Shown here one piece after another: positions 8,016 through 16,851 of a stretch of 63,457 bases of DNA. Location of the stretch: NCBI GenBank assembly GCA_039026235.1, contig JBCCMQ010000017.1:1-63457 (forward strand), written 5' to 3'. Position 1 is the first letter of the stretch. Each line of letters begins with the position of its first letter. The translations under genes were made by a program, and so were the position numbers. The notes beneath the pieces were generated by a model, which saw only the letters and a list, made by a program, of their open reading frames with translations, had not been told where the DNA came from and did no database searches. Origin of the DNA: JBCCMQ01 sp039026235 (GTDB taxonomy: Bacteria > Pseudomonadota > Alphaproteobacteria > Rhodobacterales > Rhodobacteraceae).

Positions 8016-11000
8016 CCGAATTCACCACCGATTGGGCAGAACAAGAAGCTCAACGCCGCGCCTGGATGGCAGAACACAGCCTGTACCGCGAGGAAAGCGA
8101 ACACGCCTCCTGCGGTGTCGGGCTTGTTGTTTCAGTTGACGGAAAAGCCAGCCGGCAAGTCGTCGAACACGGCATTTCGGCCTTGAAAGCCATCTGGCAT
8201 CGCGGCGCCGTGGATGCGGACGGCAAGACCGGTGACGGCGCTGGGATTCACGTGCAGATTCCGGTCGATTTCTTCTACGATCAGATCCGGCGGACCGGTC
8301 ACGAACCGGAGACCGGAACGCTCATGGCAGTTGGTCAGGTATTTCTGCCGCGCAACGATTTTGGCGCTCAGGAAACATGCCGGACAATCGTCGAATCCGA
8401 AGTTCTGCGCATGGGCTATTATATCTACGGCTGGCGCCATGTGCCCGTGGACATCACCGTCCTTGGCGAAAAGGCAAACGCAACCCGGCCCGAAATCGAA
8501 CAGATCTTGATCTCGAATGCAAAGGGCGTCGACGAAGAGACCTTTGAGCGCGAGCTTTACGTGATCCGGCGCAGGATAGAAAAGGCCGCCGCCGCATCGC
8601 AGGTGGGCGGGCTTTATGTTGCGTCGCTGTCCTGTCGCTCGGTCATCTATAAAGGTATGATGCTGGCCGAGCAGGTGGCCGAGTTCTACCCGGATCTGAA
8701 AGACGACCGTTTCATCAGCGCCTTCGCGATTTATCATCAGCGATACTCAACCAACACGTTCCCGCAGTGGTGGCTGGCTCAGCCGTTTCGGATGTTGGCC
8801 CACAATGGTGAGATCAACACGCTGAAGGGCAACATCAACTGGATGAAAAGCCATGAAATCCGCATGGCGTCATCCGCGTTCGATGACATGGCCGAAGACA
8901 TCAAGCCCATCGTCGCGCACGGCTCTTCGGATTCCGCAGCGCTGGACGCTGTTTTTGAGGTGCTGGTGCGCGCCGGGCGAAATGCGCCCATGGCCAAGAC
9001 CATGCTGGTGCCCGAAAGCTGGTCCAAGCAGGCCGAGGAACTGCCCAAGGCATGGCGTGACATGTATTCCTATTGCAACTCGGTCATCGAGCCCTGGGAC
9101 GGGCCCGCAGCGCTGGCAATGACCGACGGACGCTGGGTTTGTGCGGGCCTTGACCGGAACGGTCTGCGTCCGATGCGTTATGTGGTGACGGGCGACGGCC
9201 TGCTGATCGCGGGGTCTGAGGCCGGCATGGTGCCGATCGATGAAGGCACGGTACGGGAAAAGGGTGCATTGGGCCCCGGTCAGATCATCGGCGTTGATAT
9301 GGTCGAAGGCCGGCTTTTCCACGATGTCGAGATCAAGGACCAACTGGCCGCCAGCCAGCCTTTTGGAGATTGGGTCGGCCGTATTGTCGAGCTGGACAGT
9401 GCGCTGGCCGGTGTGACAGAGGCGCCGATCTTTTCCGGCGACGAACTCAGAACACGCCAGATTGCCGCCGGCTATTCGCTGGAAGAGCTGGAACAGATCC
9501 TTGTGCCCATGGCTGAGGACGCAAAGGAAGCGCTGGCATCCATGGGCGACGACACGCCGTCCGCGGTGCTTTCCAAGACCTACCGGCCACTCAGCCACTA
9601 CTTTCGCCAGAACTTCAGCCAGGTGACGAACCCGCCCATCGACAGCCTGCGTGAATACCGGGTGATGAGCCTCAAGACGCGGTTCGGGAACCTAAAGAAC
9701 GTGCTTGATGAGGATTCGAGCCAGACCGAAATCCTGGTGGTGGACAGCCCATTTGTCGGCAATGCCCAATTCGAGCGTCTGGTTGAGGCGTTCAATTCGC
9801 CCATGGCCGAGATCGATTGCACCATCGCGACAAAGGGCGAGACGCTGCGGGCCGAACTGGAGCGGATCCGTGGCGAAGCGGAAGATGCGGTGCGGTCGGG
9901 CGCTGGCCACATCATATTGTCGGACCATAAGTCGTCAGCCGAACGCATGGCGATGCCGATGATCCTTGCCACTAGCGCGGTGCATAGCCACCTCACCCGT
10001 CGGGGCCTGCGCACATTCTGCAGCCTTTCTGTAAGATCGGCCGAGTGCATAGACCCGCATTACTTTGCTGTTTTGATCGGTTGCGGCGCGACCGTTGTGA
10101 ACCCCTATCTGGCCGAGGACAGCCTGGCTGACCGCATTTCGCGCGGACTTATGGAAGGAACGCTGACCGAGGCCATGGCCCGGTACCGCGAGGCGATAAA
10201 CCAGGGCCTGCTTAAGATCATGGCCAAGATGGGTATCTCTGTCGTCTCAAGCTATCGCGGCGGCCTTAACTTCGAGGCGGTCGGCCTCAGCCGGGCGATG
10301 GTGGCCGAGTATTTCCCCGGAACCACGAGCCGTATCTCCGGCATCGGAGTGTCCGGTGTACAACGAAACCTCGAAGCGGTTCACGGCAAGGCCTGGAACA
10401 GCAACGGTGCTTCGGTGCTGCCAATTGGTGGGTTCTACAAGGCCCGGGCCAGTGGTGAAACGCACGCGTGGGAAGCCAGCTCGATGCACATGCTGCAGGC
10501 GGCGTGCCACCAGGCCAGTTTCGAGATCTGGAAACAGTTTTCAGCGAAGATCCGCTCCGCCCCGCCAATCCATTTGCGTGATCTTTTGGATATTAAGCCC
10601 CTTGGCAAGGCCGTGCCCATCGAAGAAGTGGAATCGATCACCTCGATCCGGAAGCGCTTTGTGACGCCAGGGATGAGCCTTGGCGCCTTGAGCCCCGAAG
10701 CACACAAGACGCTCAACGTGGCCATGAACCGGATCGGCGCAAAGTCGGATTCAGGCGAAGGCGGCGAAGATCCGGCGCATTTCGTTCCCGAAGCGAACGG
10801 CGACAACCCATCAGCCAAGATCAAGCAGGTCGCATCCGGTCGTTTCGGCGTGACCGCCGAGTACCTGAACCATTGCGAAGAGCTTGAGATCAAGGTTGCA
10901 CAGGGCGCAAAGCCCGGAGAGGGTGGCCAGCTTCCGGGCATGAAGGTGACCGATCTGATCGCGCGCCTTAGGCATTCGACCAAGGGCGTGACGCTGATCA

Positions 11001-12547
11001 GCCCGCCGCCACACCACGATATCTACTCGATCGAGGATCTTGCCCAGCTGATCTACGATTTGAAGCAGATCAATCCGCGCGCAAAGGTGACGGTCAAGCT
11101 CGTCGCCTCAAGCGGGGTCGGCACCATTGCCGCCGGTGTGGCTAAGGCCAAGGCCGACGTTATCCTGATTTCTGGGCACAACGGCGGGACAGGAGCGTCA
11201 CCGGCCACCAGCATCAAATATGCCGGTCTGCCCTGGGAAATGGGTCTGACCGAGGCCCATCAGGTTCTGGCGATGAATAACCTGCGGTCGCGGGTGTTGC
11301 TCAGAACCGATGGCGGGTTGCGAACCGGGCGCGACATCGTCATTGCCGCGCTTATGGGCGCCGAAGAATTCGGGATCGGCACCGCAGCCCTGATTGCCAT
11401 GGGTTGCATCATGGTCCGCCAGTGCCAGTCGAATACCTGTCCGGTTGGTGTTTGCACACAGGATGAAGAGCTGCGCGCGAAATTCACCGGCAATGCGGAC
11501 AAAGTGGTCAACCTGATCACGTTTTACGCTCAGGAGGTGCGTGAAATTCTGGCTCAGATCGGGGCGCGTTCGCTCGATGAGATCGTGGGCCGGGCTGATC
11601 TTCTGAGCCAGGTCAGCCGGGGTGCCGCGCATCTTGACGATCTTGACCTGAACCCGCTTTTGATCACTGTCGACGGTGCCGACCGGATATCATACGATCG
11701 CAACAAGCCGCGAAACGCGGTGCCGGACACGCTGGATGCCGAGATCGTCAAGGACGCGCAGCGCTTCTTGGACGACGGCGAAAAGATGCAGCTGTCCTAT
11801 GCTGTGCAAAATACCCTGCGGACCATCGGCACGCGTACCTCAAGCCACATCGTGCAACGTTTCGGTATGAGAAACGAGCTGCAGCCCGATCACCTGACCG
11901 TCAAGCTGGCCGGATCGGCCGGCCAATCGCTGGGTGCATTTGCTGCGCCGGGGCTCAAGCTTGAGGTGACCGGGGACGCAAACGATTACGTGGGCAAGGG
12001 TCTGTCTGGCGGCACCATCGTGATCGCGCAGCCGATGAATTCGCCGCTCAAGGCGGATGAAAACACGATCATCGGCAACACTGTGCTCTACGGCGCGACC
12101 GGTGGCTACCTCTTTGCTGCAGGACGCGCAGGCGAAAGATTCGGTGTTCGGAACTCGGGCGCGCTGGCCGTGATCGAAGGATGCGGCAGCAACGGGTGCG
12201 AGTACATGACCGGCGGAGTTGCTGTCATTCTGGGGCGCATCGGCGCGAACTTTGGTGCCGGCATGACCGGTGGCATGGCCTATGTGTACGATCCGCAACG
12301 CGTAGCGCAGTCCCTAATGAATATGGAAACCCTTGTGACCTGCCCGGTTCGAGGCGAGCACTGGACGCAACAACTGGAAGACTTACTGGCCCGCCATTTG
12401 GCTGAAACCGGCAGTCGCAAGGCCTCTGAGATTTTGCAGCACTGGGCCTCAGAGAAAGATCACTTCCTGCAGGTCGTCCCGCGAGAGATGCTGGACAAGC
12501 TGCCGCATCCGGTGGTGCTGCAAGACACGGCGGTGCCAGCGGAATGA
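8012..12547 (+). CDS. gltB: Glutamate synthase (NADPH) large chain
   Basis: The 1511-residue alpha subunit of glutamate synthase. A propeptide of about 33 residues precedes Cys34 in HASCGVGLVVS, the nucleophile of the N-terminal class II glutamine amidotransferase domain, which frees ammonia from glutamine. The central and FMN-binding synthase region includes ISGHNGGTGASPATSIKYAG, and the 3Fe-4S ligands appear in CIMVRQCQSNTCPVGVC. The C-terminal beta-helix domain has the usual glycine repeats (LYGATGGYLFAAGRAGERF, GANFGAGMTGGMAYVYD). The length is typical. Its start overlaps the GFA gene and its stop overlaps the SGNH lipoprotein gene, each as ATGA, so the operon gltD-secreted-GFA-gltB-SGNH is tightly packed. 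Confidence 0.98.
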   Translation: MTEFTTDWAEQEAQRRAWMAEHSLYREESEHASCGVGLVVSVDGKASRQVVEHGISALKAIWHRGAVDADGKTGDGAGIHVQIPVDFFYDQIRRTGHEPETGTLMAVGQVFLPRNDFGAQETCRTIVESEVLRMGYYIYGWRHVPVDITVLGEKANATRPEIEQILISNAKGVDEETFERELYVIRRRIEKAAAASQVGGLYVASLSCRSVIYKGMMLAEQVAEFYPDLKDDRFISAFAIYHQRYSTNTFPQWWLAQPFRMLAHNGEINTLKGNINWMKSHEIRMASSAFDDMAEDIKPIVAHGSSDSAALDAVFEVLVRAGRNAPMAKTMLVPESWSKQAEELPKAWRDMYSYCNSVIEPWDGPAALAMTDGRWVCAGLDRNGLRPMRYVVTGDGLLIAGSEAGMVPIDEGTVREKGALGPGQIIGVDMVEGRLFHDVEIKDQLAASQPFGDWVGRIVELDSALAGVTEAPIFSGDELRTRQIAAGYSLEELEQILVPMAEDAKEALASMGDDTPSAVLSKTYRPLSHYFRQNFSQVTNPPIDSLREYRVMSLKTRFGNLKNVLDEDSSQTEILVVDSPFVGNAQFERLVEAFNSPMAEIDCTIATKGETLRAELERIRGEAEDAVRSGAGHIILSDHKSSAERMAMPMILATSAVHSHLTRRGLRTFCSLSVRSAECIDPHYFAVLIGCGATVVNPYLAEDSLADRISRGLMEGTLTEAMARYREAINQGLLKIMAKMGISVVSSYRGGLNFEAVGLSRAMVAEYFPGTTSRISGIGVSGVQRNLEAVHGKAWNSNGASVLPIGGFYKARASGETHAWEASSMHMLQAACHQASFEIWKQFSAKIRSAPPIHLRDLLDIKPLGKAVPIEEVESITSIRKRFVTPGMSLGALSPEAHKTLNVAMNRIGAKSDSGEGGEDPAHFVPEANGDNPSAKIKQVASGRFGVTAEYLNHCEELEIKVAQGAKPGEGGQLPGMKVTDLIARLRHSTKGVTLISPPPHHDIYSIEDLAQLIYDLKQINPRAKVTVKLVASSGVGTIAAGVAKAKADVILISGHNGGTGASPATSIKYAGLPWEMGLTEAHQVLAMNNLRSRVLLRTDGGLRTGRDIVIAALMGAEEFGIGTAALIAMGCIMVRQCQSNTCPVGVCTQDEELRAKFTGNADKVVNLITFYAQEVREILAQIGARSLDEIVGRADLLSQVSRGAAHLDDLDLNPLLITVDGADRISYDRNKPRNAVPDTLDAEIVKDAQRFLDDGEKMQLSYAVQNTLRTIGTRTSSHIVQRFGMRNELQPDHLTVKLAGSAGQSLGAFAAPGLKLEVTGDANDYVGKGLSGGTIVIAQPMNSPLKADENTIIGNTVLYGATGGYLFAAGRAGERFGVRNSGALAVIEGCGSNGCEYMTGGVAVILGRIGANFGAGMTGGMAYVYDPQRVAQSLMNMETLVTCPVRGEHWTQQLEDLLARHLAETGSRKASEILQHWASEKDHFLQVVPREMLDKLPHPVVLQDTAVPAE

Positions 12548-13221
12548 TCCGCGCGGTATTGCTTTTGGTACTGGGTCTGGCGGCCGGATGTACAGCACCG
12601 GCGAACCGGGGTTCGAACGCGCAGATACTCGTGATCGGCGACTCGTTGATGATGTGGAACAGATCCTCAGGGCAATCGATCGGCGATGAACTGGCCATCG
12701 CGCTGGACCGCAGCGTGGTCAATGCCGCCGTGGCCGGGGCACGGATCAGCAACCCCGGCGTCGTCCCGCCGCGTCTGGAGATCCCCGCCCAGGTGATCGA
12801 AGGCGACTGGGACTGGATCGTTATGGATGGCGGTGGGAATGATCTGGCCAACGAATGTGGCTGCGATGCCTGCTCGACCGTTCTGGACGGGCTAATCTCT
12901 CCCCAGGGCGACGCAGGTGAGATACCCGATCTGGTGCGCGATCTGCGCGCGACCGGTGCCAGGGTTATGCTGATGGGTTACTATGGCCCCAGCGGACGTG
13001 GTGGACCCTTTGATGGCTGCCGCGATCTCCTCAGCACCTTGGACGGCCGCCTTGCCGAACTGGCGGTCATGGAAAGCGATGTCTTCTTTGCCGATGCCGG
13101 CAATGCCATCAGCAGTGCTGATCCGTCGGACTATGACCGCGACGATATCCACCCGTCGCCCAGCGGCTCGGCGAAGATTGCCGCCCTTCTTGCCGCTGCC
13201 ATGACGACTGCTGAGCAATGA
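12544..13221 (+). CDS. SGNH/GDSL-type hydrolase lipoprotein
   Basis: A 225-residue esterase-fold protein. The N terminus is a lipoprotein signal with lipobox LAAGC, so Cys16 should be lipidated. Catalytic blocks are visible: GDSLMMW (block I Ser), GAR followed by a Gly-rich turn near residue 60, GGGND (block III Asn), and DDIHPSPSG near the C terminus (block V Asp and His). It probably hydrolyses an ester or acetyl group at the envelope; the substrate is unknown. A cysteine-rich insert (NECGCDACS) follows block III. The start overlaps the gltB stop as ATGA, making this the last gene of the glt operon. Confidence 0.88.
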   Translation: MIRAVLLLVLGLAAGCTAPANRGSNAQILVIGDSLMMWNRSSGQSIGDELAIALDRSVVNAAVAGARISNPGVVPPRLEIPAQVIEGDWDWIVMDGGGNDLANECGCDACSTVLDGLISPQGDAGEIPDLVRDLRATGARVMLMGYYGPSGRGGPFDGCRDLLSTLDGRLAELAVMESDVFFADAGNAISSADPSDYDRDDIHPSPSGSAKIAALLAAAMTTAEQ

Positions 13222-13282
13222 TCGACCGGCGCAACGCAGGTTGGTGGTTGGCCTGACCTTCGTGCCAAGCTAAAAGCGCGGC

Positions 13283-14026
13283 GTGGTCGAGCAGAAGAAA
13301 AGATCCACCTCGAAAAGCAAGCGCCGCGCGCCGAAATCCAAGGCGCGCAAGCGTGGCTTCTTTGCGCGCCTGCGGCTTTGGCTGATCCGGCTGGCCATTG
13401 GTATTCCCGCACTCTTGCTGTTCTGGATCGTTTCTTTCACGGTGATAGACCCGCCGCTGACACCCTACATGTTTGCCGAACGCCAGCGCCTGGGCACTTT
13501 GCTTTATGACTGGGTCGACATGGATGACGTGGACCCGGCAATGGCCCGTTCCGTGGTGGCGGCGGAGGATGCCAATTTCTGTCTGCACTGGGGTTTCGAC
13601 ATGGCTGCCATCCGGTTGGCGCTAGAGGAAGGGGCCAATCGCGGCGCCTCGACCATCAGTCAGCAGACGGTCAAGAACGTTTTTCTCTGGCACGGGCGCA
13701 GCTGGTCCCGGAAAGCGCTAGAGGCGGCGATGACGCCGGCGGTCGAGCTGTTTTGGAGCAAGCGTCGTATCGTTGAGGTCTATATCAACGTTGCAGAATT
13801 TGATCGCGGCGTGTTTGGCGTAGCTGCCGCGTCGCGCCATTATTTTGGTGTTGAACCCGGCGCGTTGACCGCCCGCCAGGCCGCGCTTCTCGCATCGGTT
13901 CTTCCCGCGCCCAAACAGCGGTCGGCTTCTCGGCCATCGAATTTCGTAAACAAGCGGGCAACGGCCATCACAGACGGGGCTGCAACCATCCGCGCAGACG
14001 GTCGCGCAGCCTGTTTCCAGGATTGA
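13283..14026 (+). CDS. mtgA: Monofunctional biosynthetic peptidoglycan transglycosylase
   Basis: A 247-residue GT51-family enzyme that polymerises glycan strands from lipid II. A very basic N terminus (residues 5-25) is followed by one membrane anchor at about residues 34-54. The GT51 motifs are visible: VVAAEDANFCLHWGFD with the catalytic Glu, GASTISQQTVKNVFLW, and KRRIVEVYINVAEF. The transpeptidase domain is absent, as expected for MtgA. The only good start is GTG at 13283, which has a weak ribosome-binding site. The 61-bp gap after the glt operon may hold its promoter. Confidence 0.93.
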   Translation: MVEQKKRSTSKSKRRAPKSKARKRGFFARLRLWLIRLAIGIPALLLFWIVSFTVIDPPLTPYMFAERQRLGTLLYDWVDMDDVDPAMARSVVAAEDANFCLHWGFDMAAIRLALEEGANRGASTISQQTVKNVFLWHGRSWSRKALEAAMTPAVELFWSKRRIVEVYINVAEFDRGVFGVAAASRHYFGVEPGALTARQAALLASVLPAPKQRSASRPSNFVNKRATAITDGAATIRADGRAACFQD

Positions 14027-14060
14027 AATCGAAACGCGCACGCGGCACCTAGGGGGCACC

Positions 14061-14738
14061 ATGACCGATCAGACCGTTCGCCTTTATCACGTGCCTCTGT
14101 CCCCGTATTGCAGAAAGGTGCGCCTCAGCCTTGCCGAGAAGAAGATCGAGGTCGATCTGGTCGAGGAACGCTATTGGGAAGCGACGCCTGAGTTTCTCCG
14201 CCGGAACCCGGCCGCCAAGGTGCCAGTTCTGCGCATAGACACCCATACAATGGCCGAAAGCGCCGCGATCTGTGAATATCTGGAAGAACGTTTTCCGGAT
14301 CCTCCATTGATGCCGAAAGGCACGGCTGAAAGATACGAGGTCCGCCGCCTGGTTGGTTGGTTTGACGACAAGTTCCATCATGAGGTGACCTCGAAGCTCT
14401 TGTATGAGCGTGTGAACAAAAAGGTATCTGGTCAGGGCTATCCCGAAGCCGCCAACGTAAAGGCGGGTGCCCGTGCGATCCGCTATCATATTGACTATAT
14501 GGGAACCCTGCTTGACGCGCGTCGTTGGCTGGCCGGGCCCAATCTTACCCTGGCCGATTTTGCGGCGGCTGCACATTTCTCAGCCTTGGACTATATCTCT
14601 GATATCGATTGGGACCGGAATGCCAATGTTCGAGACTGGTACGCAAAGATCAAGTCGCGCCCTGCTTTCAGAAGCATCCTGGCCGACCAGGTTCCGGGCT
14701 TTGTGCCGCCAGCTCATTATGCGGATCTGGATTTTTAG
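14061..14738 (+). CDS. Glutathione S-transferase family protein
   Basis: A 225-residue cytosolic GST-fold protein. The N-terminal thioredoxin-like half carries SPYCRKVRLSLAEK (the Ser-x-x-Cys at residues 13-16 is the probable glutathione-contact site), AAKVPVL with the family cis-Pro, and ESAAICEYLEERFP. The C-terminal half is helical, with WLAGPNLTLADFAAAAHF matching the conserved N-capping region. The substrate cannot be assigned. A GGGG run lies before the ATG, and queG starts 20 bases after the stop in the same direction. Confidence 0.9.
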   Translation: MTDQTVRLYHVPLSPYCRKVRLSLAEKKIEVDLVEERYWEATPEFLRRNPAAKVPVLRIDTHTMAESAAICEYLEERFPDPPLMPKGTAERYEVRRLVGWFDDKFHHEVTSKLLYERVNKKVSGQGYPEAANVKAGARAIRYHIDYMGTLLDARRWLAGPNLTLADFAAAAHFSALDYISDIDWDRNANVRDWYAKIKSRPAFRSILADQVPGFVPPAHYADLDF

Positions 14739-14758
14739 GCCGGATCCAAGGCGGTGCC

Positions 14759-15835
14759 ATGTCGGCTGAGTTAAAGGCCCGGCTGCGCGCATTCGCTTTG
14801 GATGCGGGATTTTGCGATATGGGCGTGTGCCGACCCGACGCAATTCCCGAGGCGGCGGGTCGTTTGGCCAAATTTGTTGAGAGCGGGCGCCACGGTCAGA
14901 TGAACTGGATGGCCGCGCGCATGCAATGGCGGGGCAGCCCGGACAACCTCTGGCCCGAAGCGCGCTCGGTGATCATGCTTGCTGAAGCCTATACGCCTGA
15001 CCATGATCCCTTGGCCGTGCTTGAAAGACAGGATCGCGCCGCGATCAGCGTCTATGCCCAGAACCGCGACTACCACGATCTGGTGAAGAAGCGGCTGAAG
15101 TTGGTTGGGCGCTGGTTGCTGGATCAGCCGGAAGCCAAAGGCGGCCAGATCAAGGTCTTTGTCGATACAGCGCCGGTGATGGAAAAGCCACTGGCCGCTG
15201 CCGCCGGACTGGGCTGGCAGGGCAAGCACACCAACCTGGTCGGACGCCACATGGGGAACTGGGTCTTCCTGGGAAGCATTTTCTCAACGGCCGAATTGCC
15301 CATCGATGAGGCCGAGGTCGACCATTGCGGGTCGTGTCGTGCTTGCCTCGACGTGTGTCCAACGGGTGCTTTTCCCGCTCCCTATCAGCTCGATGCACGG
15401 CGCTGTATTTCCTATCTGACGATCGAGCATCGCGGCCCTGTCGATGTCGACCTGCGTCCCGGGCTCGGCAACCGAATCTACGGTTGTGACGACTGTCTGG
15501 CGGTTTGTCCCTGGAACAAGTTCGCGGTGGCCGCGCGTGATCAGCGCTATGCAGCCCGCGATGATCTGCGCGCGCCCCCGCTGCGCAGTCTTGCGGCGCT
15601 GGATGATCAGCAGTTCCGGCAGAAGTTTTCGGCTTCTCCCATCAAACGCATAGGCCGGAACCGGTTTGTCCGAAACGTGCTTTATGCCATCGGAAACTCG
15701 GGGTTGCCTTGGCTTATTCCGGCTGCTGAAGCGCGGGTTGACGACGCAGACGCCGCAGTCGCCGATGCTGCGCGCTGGGCTCTGCAACAGTTGAAGCACG
15801 CGGACCAGCCAGAGAAAACGGCCAAATCGGCGTAG
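14759..15835 (+). CDS. queG: Epoxyqueuosine reductase
   Basis: A 358-residue enzyme for the last step of queuosine synthesis, reduction of epoxyqueuosine in tRNA using cobalamin and two 4Fe-4S clusters. Key segments are VDTAPVMEKPLAAAAGLGWQ near residue 135 with the family's conserved Asp and Lys-containing core, CGSCRACLDVCPTGAF and GCDDCLAVCPWNKF as the two cluster-binding motifs, and a C-terminal HEAT-like helical tail (RNVLYAIGNSG). ATG at 14759 follows a short spacer after the GST gene and gives the normal N terminus. An upstream extension of the frame overlaps the GST gene and is not used. Confidence 0.95.
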   Translation: MSAELKARLRAFALDAGFCDMGVCRPDAIPEAAGRLAKFVESGRHGQMNWMAARMQWRGSPDNLWPEARSVIMLAEAYTPDHDPLAVLERQDRAAISVYAQNRDYHDLVKKRLKLVGRWLLDQPEAKGGQIKVFVDTAPVMEKPLAAAAGLGWQGKHTNLVGRHMGNWVFLGSIFSTAELPIDEAEVDHCGSCRACLDVCPTGAFPAPYQLDARRCISYLTIEHRGPVDVDLRPGLGNRIYGCDDCLAVCPWNKFAVAARDQRYAARDDLRAPPLRSLAALDDQQFRQKFSASPIKRIGRNRFVRNVLYAIGNSGLPWLIPAAEARVDDADAAVADAARWALQQLKHADQPEKTAKSA

Positions 15836-15858
15836 AATTCGCCGTCACCCAATGGGGA

Positions 15859-16716
15859 TTAGTCGGCGTCCGGAAGACGCAACGCCGCATCCCGTTTTGC
15901 CGATCTCAACATCGCCAAAAGTCTGTCGGCCGCATCGCTTTGACCGCTATCGGGTTCGACGGGTCCTGGGCGGCCGCCGATCTGATCGTGGAGTTCAAGC
16001 GCGACCGCCGGCACAGGCCGCGTGTCTTTTTCGGTTTGGGTTTCGTCTTCACCCCTGCGCGCGGAACCGGATGCGTCGCTTGCGAAAGTGCCCGGCATCC
16101 GACCTTGTCTGTCAGGAGCCTCCAGTGGAGACTTGGTGTCGTGACTGCCGGCGCCGCCAAGCGCGGCCGATAGGCGTTCAAGCATCAAGGCGGTGCTTGA
16201 CGGCAACGGACCCTGAAAGCGGTCGGTTTCTTTTTCTTCAGTGACCTCAGTCTGGCCGGGTTCCGTTATTTCTGGCGTGTCGTCCTCGTTTGCGTCGGCA
16301 GGGCCCTCGGACAGAGCTAGGGTCGTTGAAACAGTGGGCGCATCCACTACAACGTTTTCGACCGAGATGCCCGGTTCAATCGGCTTTTCGTCCTTGCTGG
16401 GATCCTCTGGCTCAAGACCTTGCGCGGCTATCGGCTCGTTGTGTTTTGTCGTAGGGATCTTTTGCCCGGCCCCCAGAACCAGTGGCACGACCTCGCCCTT
16501 TTTCGGTTCTTCGAGCAAGGCGGCGATATCCGACACTGCGCCTTCAAGCTGTGCAAGATGATTGTCAATCTGCGCCAGCCCGCCGGGCTGCTTTTCACCT
16601 GCACTATCAATCGTGGCACGCTCAACCCAATGAACGGACACCCGCAAATTTGCGATCTGCATTGGCAGTTCGTCTTTCAGGAAACTGGTCACTTTCTGCG
16701 CCACAGGCTGCTGCAT
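15859..16716 (-). CDS. Acidic, partly disordered protein divergent from motB; unknown
   Basis: A 285-residue protein with no family recognised. Residues 1-70 look helical (SFLKDELPMQIANLRVSV, LAQLEGAVSDIAALLEE). Residues about 75-250 are rich in Glu, Asp, Pro, Thr and Ser and look disordered. The last 25 residues again look helical (ADRLLAMLRSAKRDAALRL). There is no signal peptide or membrane segment. A good ribosome-binding site (GAAGGAG) precedes the ATG, which supports a real gene. It is divergent from motB across a gap with a CtrA-like site, so it is probably expressed with the flagellar genes. A cytoplasmic adaptor or regulator is possible, but that is inference from position only. It is convergent with queG. 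Confidence 0.75.
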   Translation of the reverse strand: MQQPVAQKVTSFLKDELPMQIANLRVSVHWVERATIDSAGEKQPGGLAQIDNHLAQLEGAVSDIAALLEEPKKGEVVPLVLGAGQKIPTTKHNEPIAAQGLEPEDPSKDEKPIEPGISVENVVVDAPTVSTTLALSEGPADANEDDTPEITEPGQTEVTEEKETDRFQGPLPSSTALMLERLSAALGGAGSHDTKSPLEAPDRQGRMPGTFASDASGSARRGEDETQTEKDTRPVPAVALELHDQIGGRPGPVEPDSGQSDAADRLLAMLRSAKRDAALRLPDAD

Positions 16717-16791
16717 GTCGGAAACTCCTTCGCTCAGACAAAGCGTATGACGACTTGCTGAAAACTCTCCTAACGCCGCTCCGCACGCCCC

Positions 16792-16806
16792 TTAAGGGAT
16801 TATCAA
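16792..16806. promoter_or_regulatory. CtrA-like site between the acidic-protein gene and motB
   Basis: TTAA, seven bases, then TCAA: one mismatch from the CtrA consensus TTAA-N7-TTAA. It lies in the divergent gap of 135 bases, 46 bases before the motB start. Function is inferred from the consensus only. Confidence 0.5.
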
Positions 16807-16851
16807 TCAGCCTGCGCGAAGTTCGGTCCCGGGTGAGACGAGAGGTGGAAG

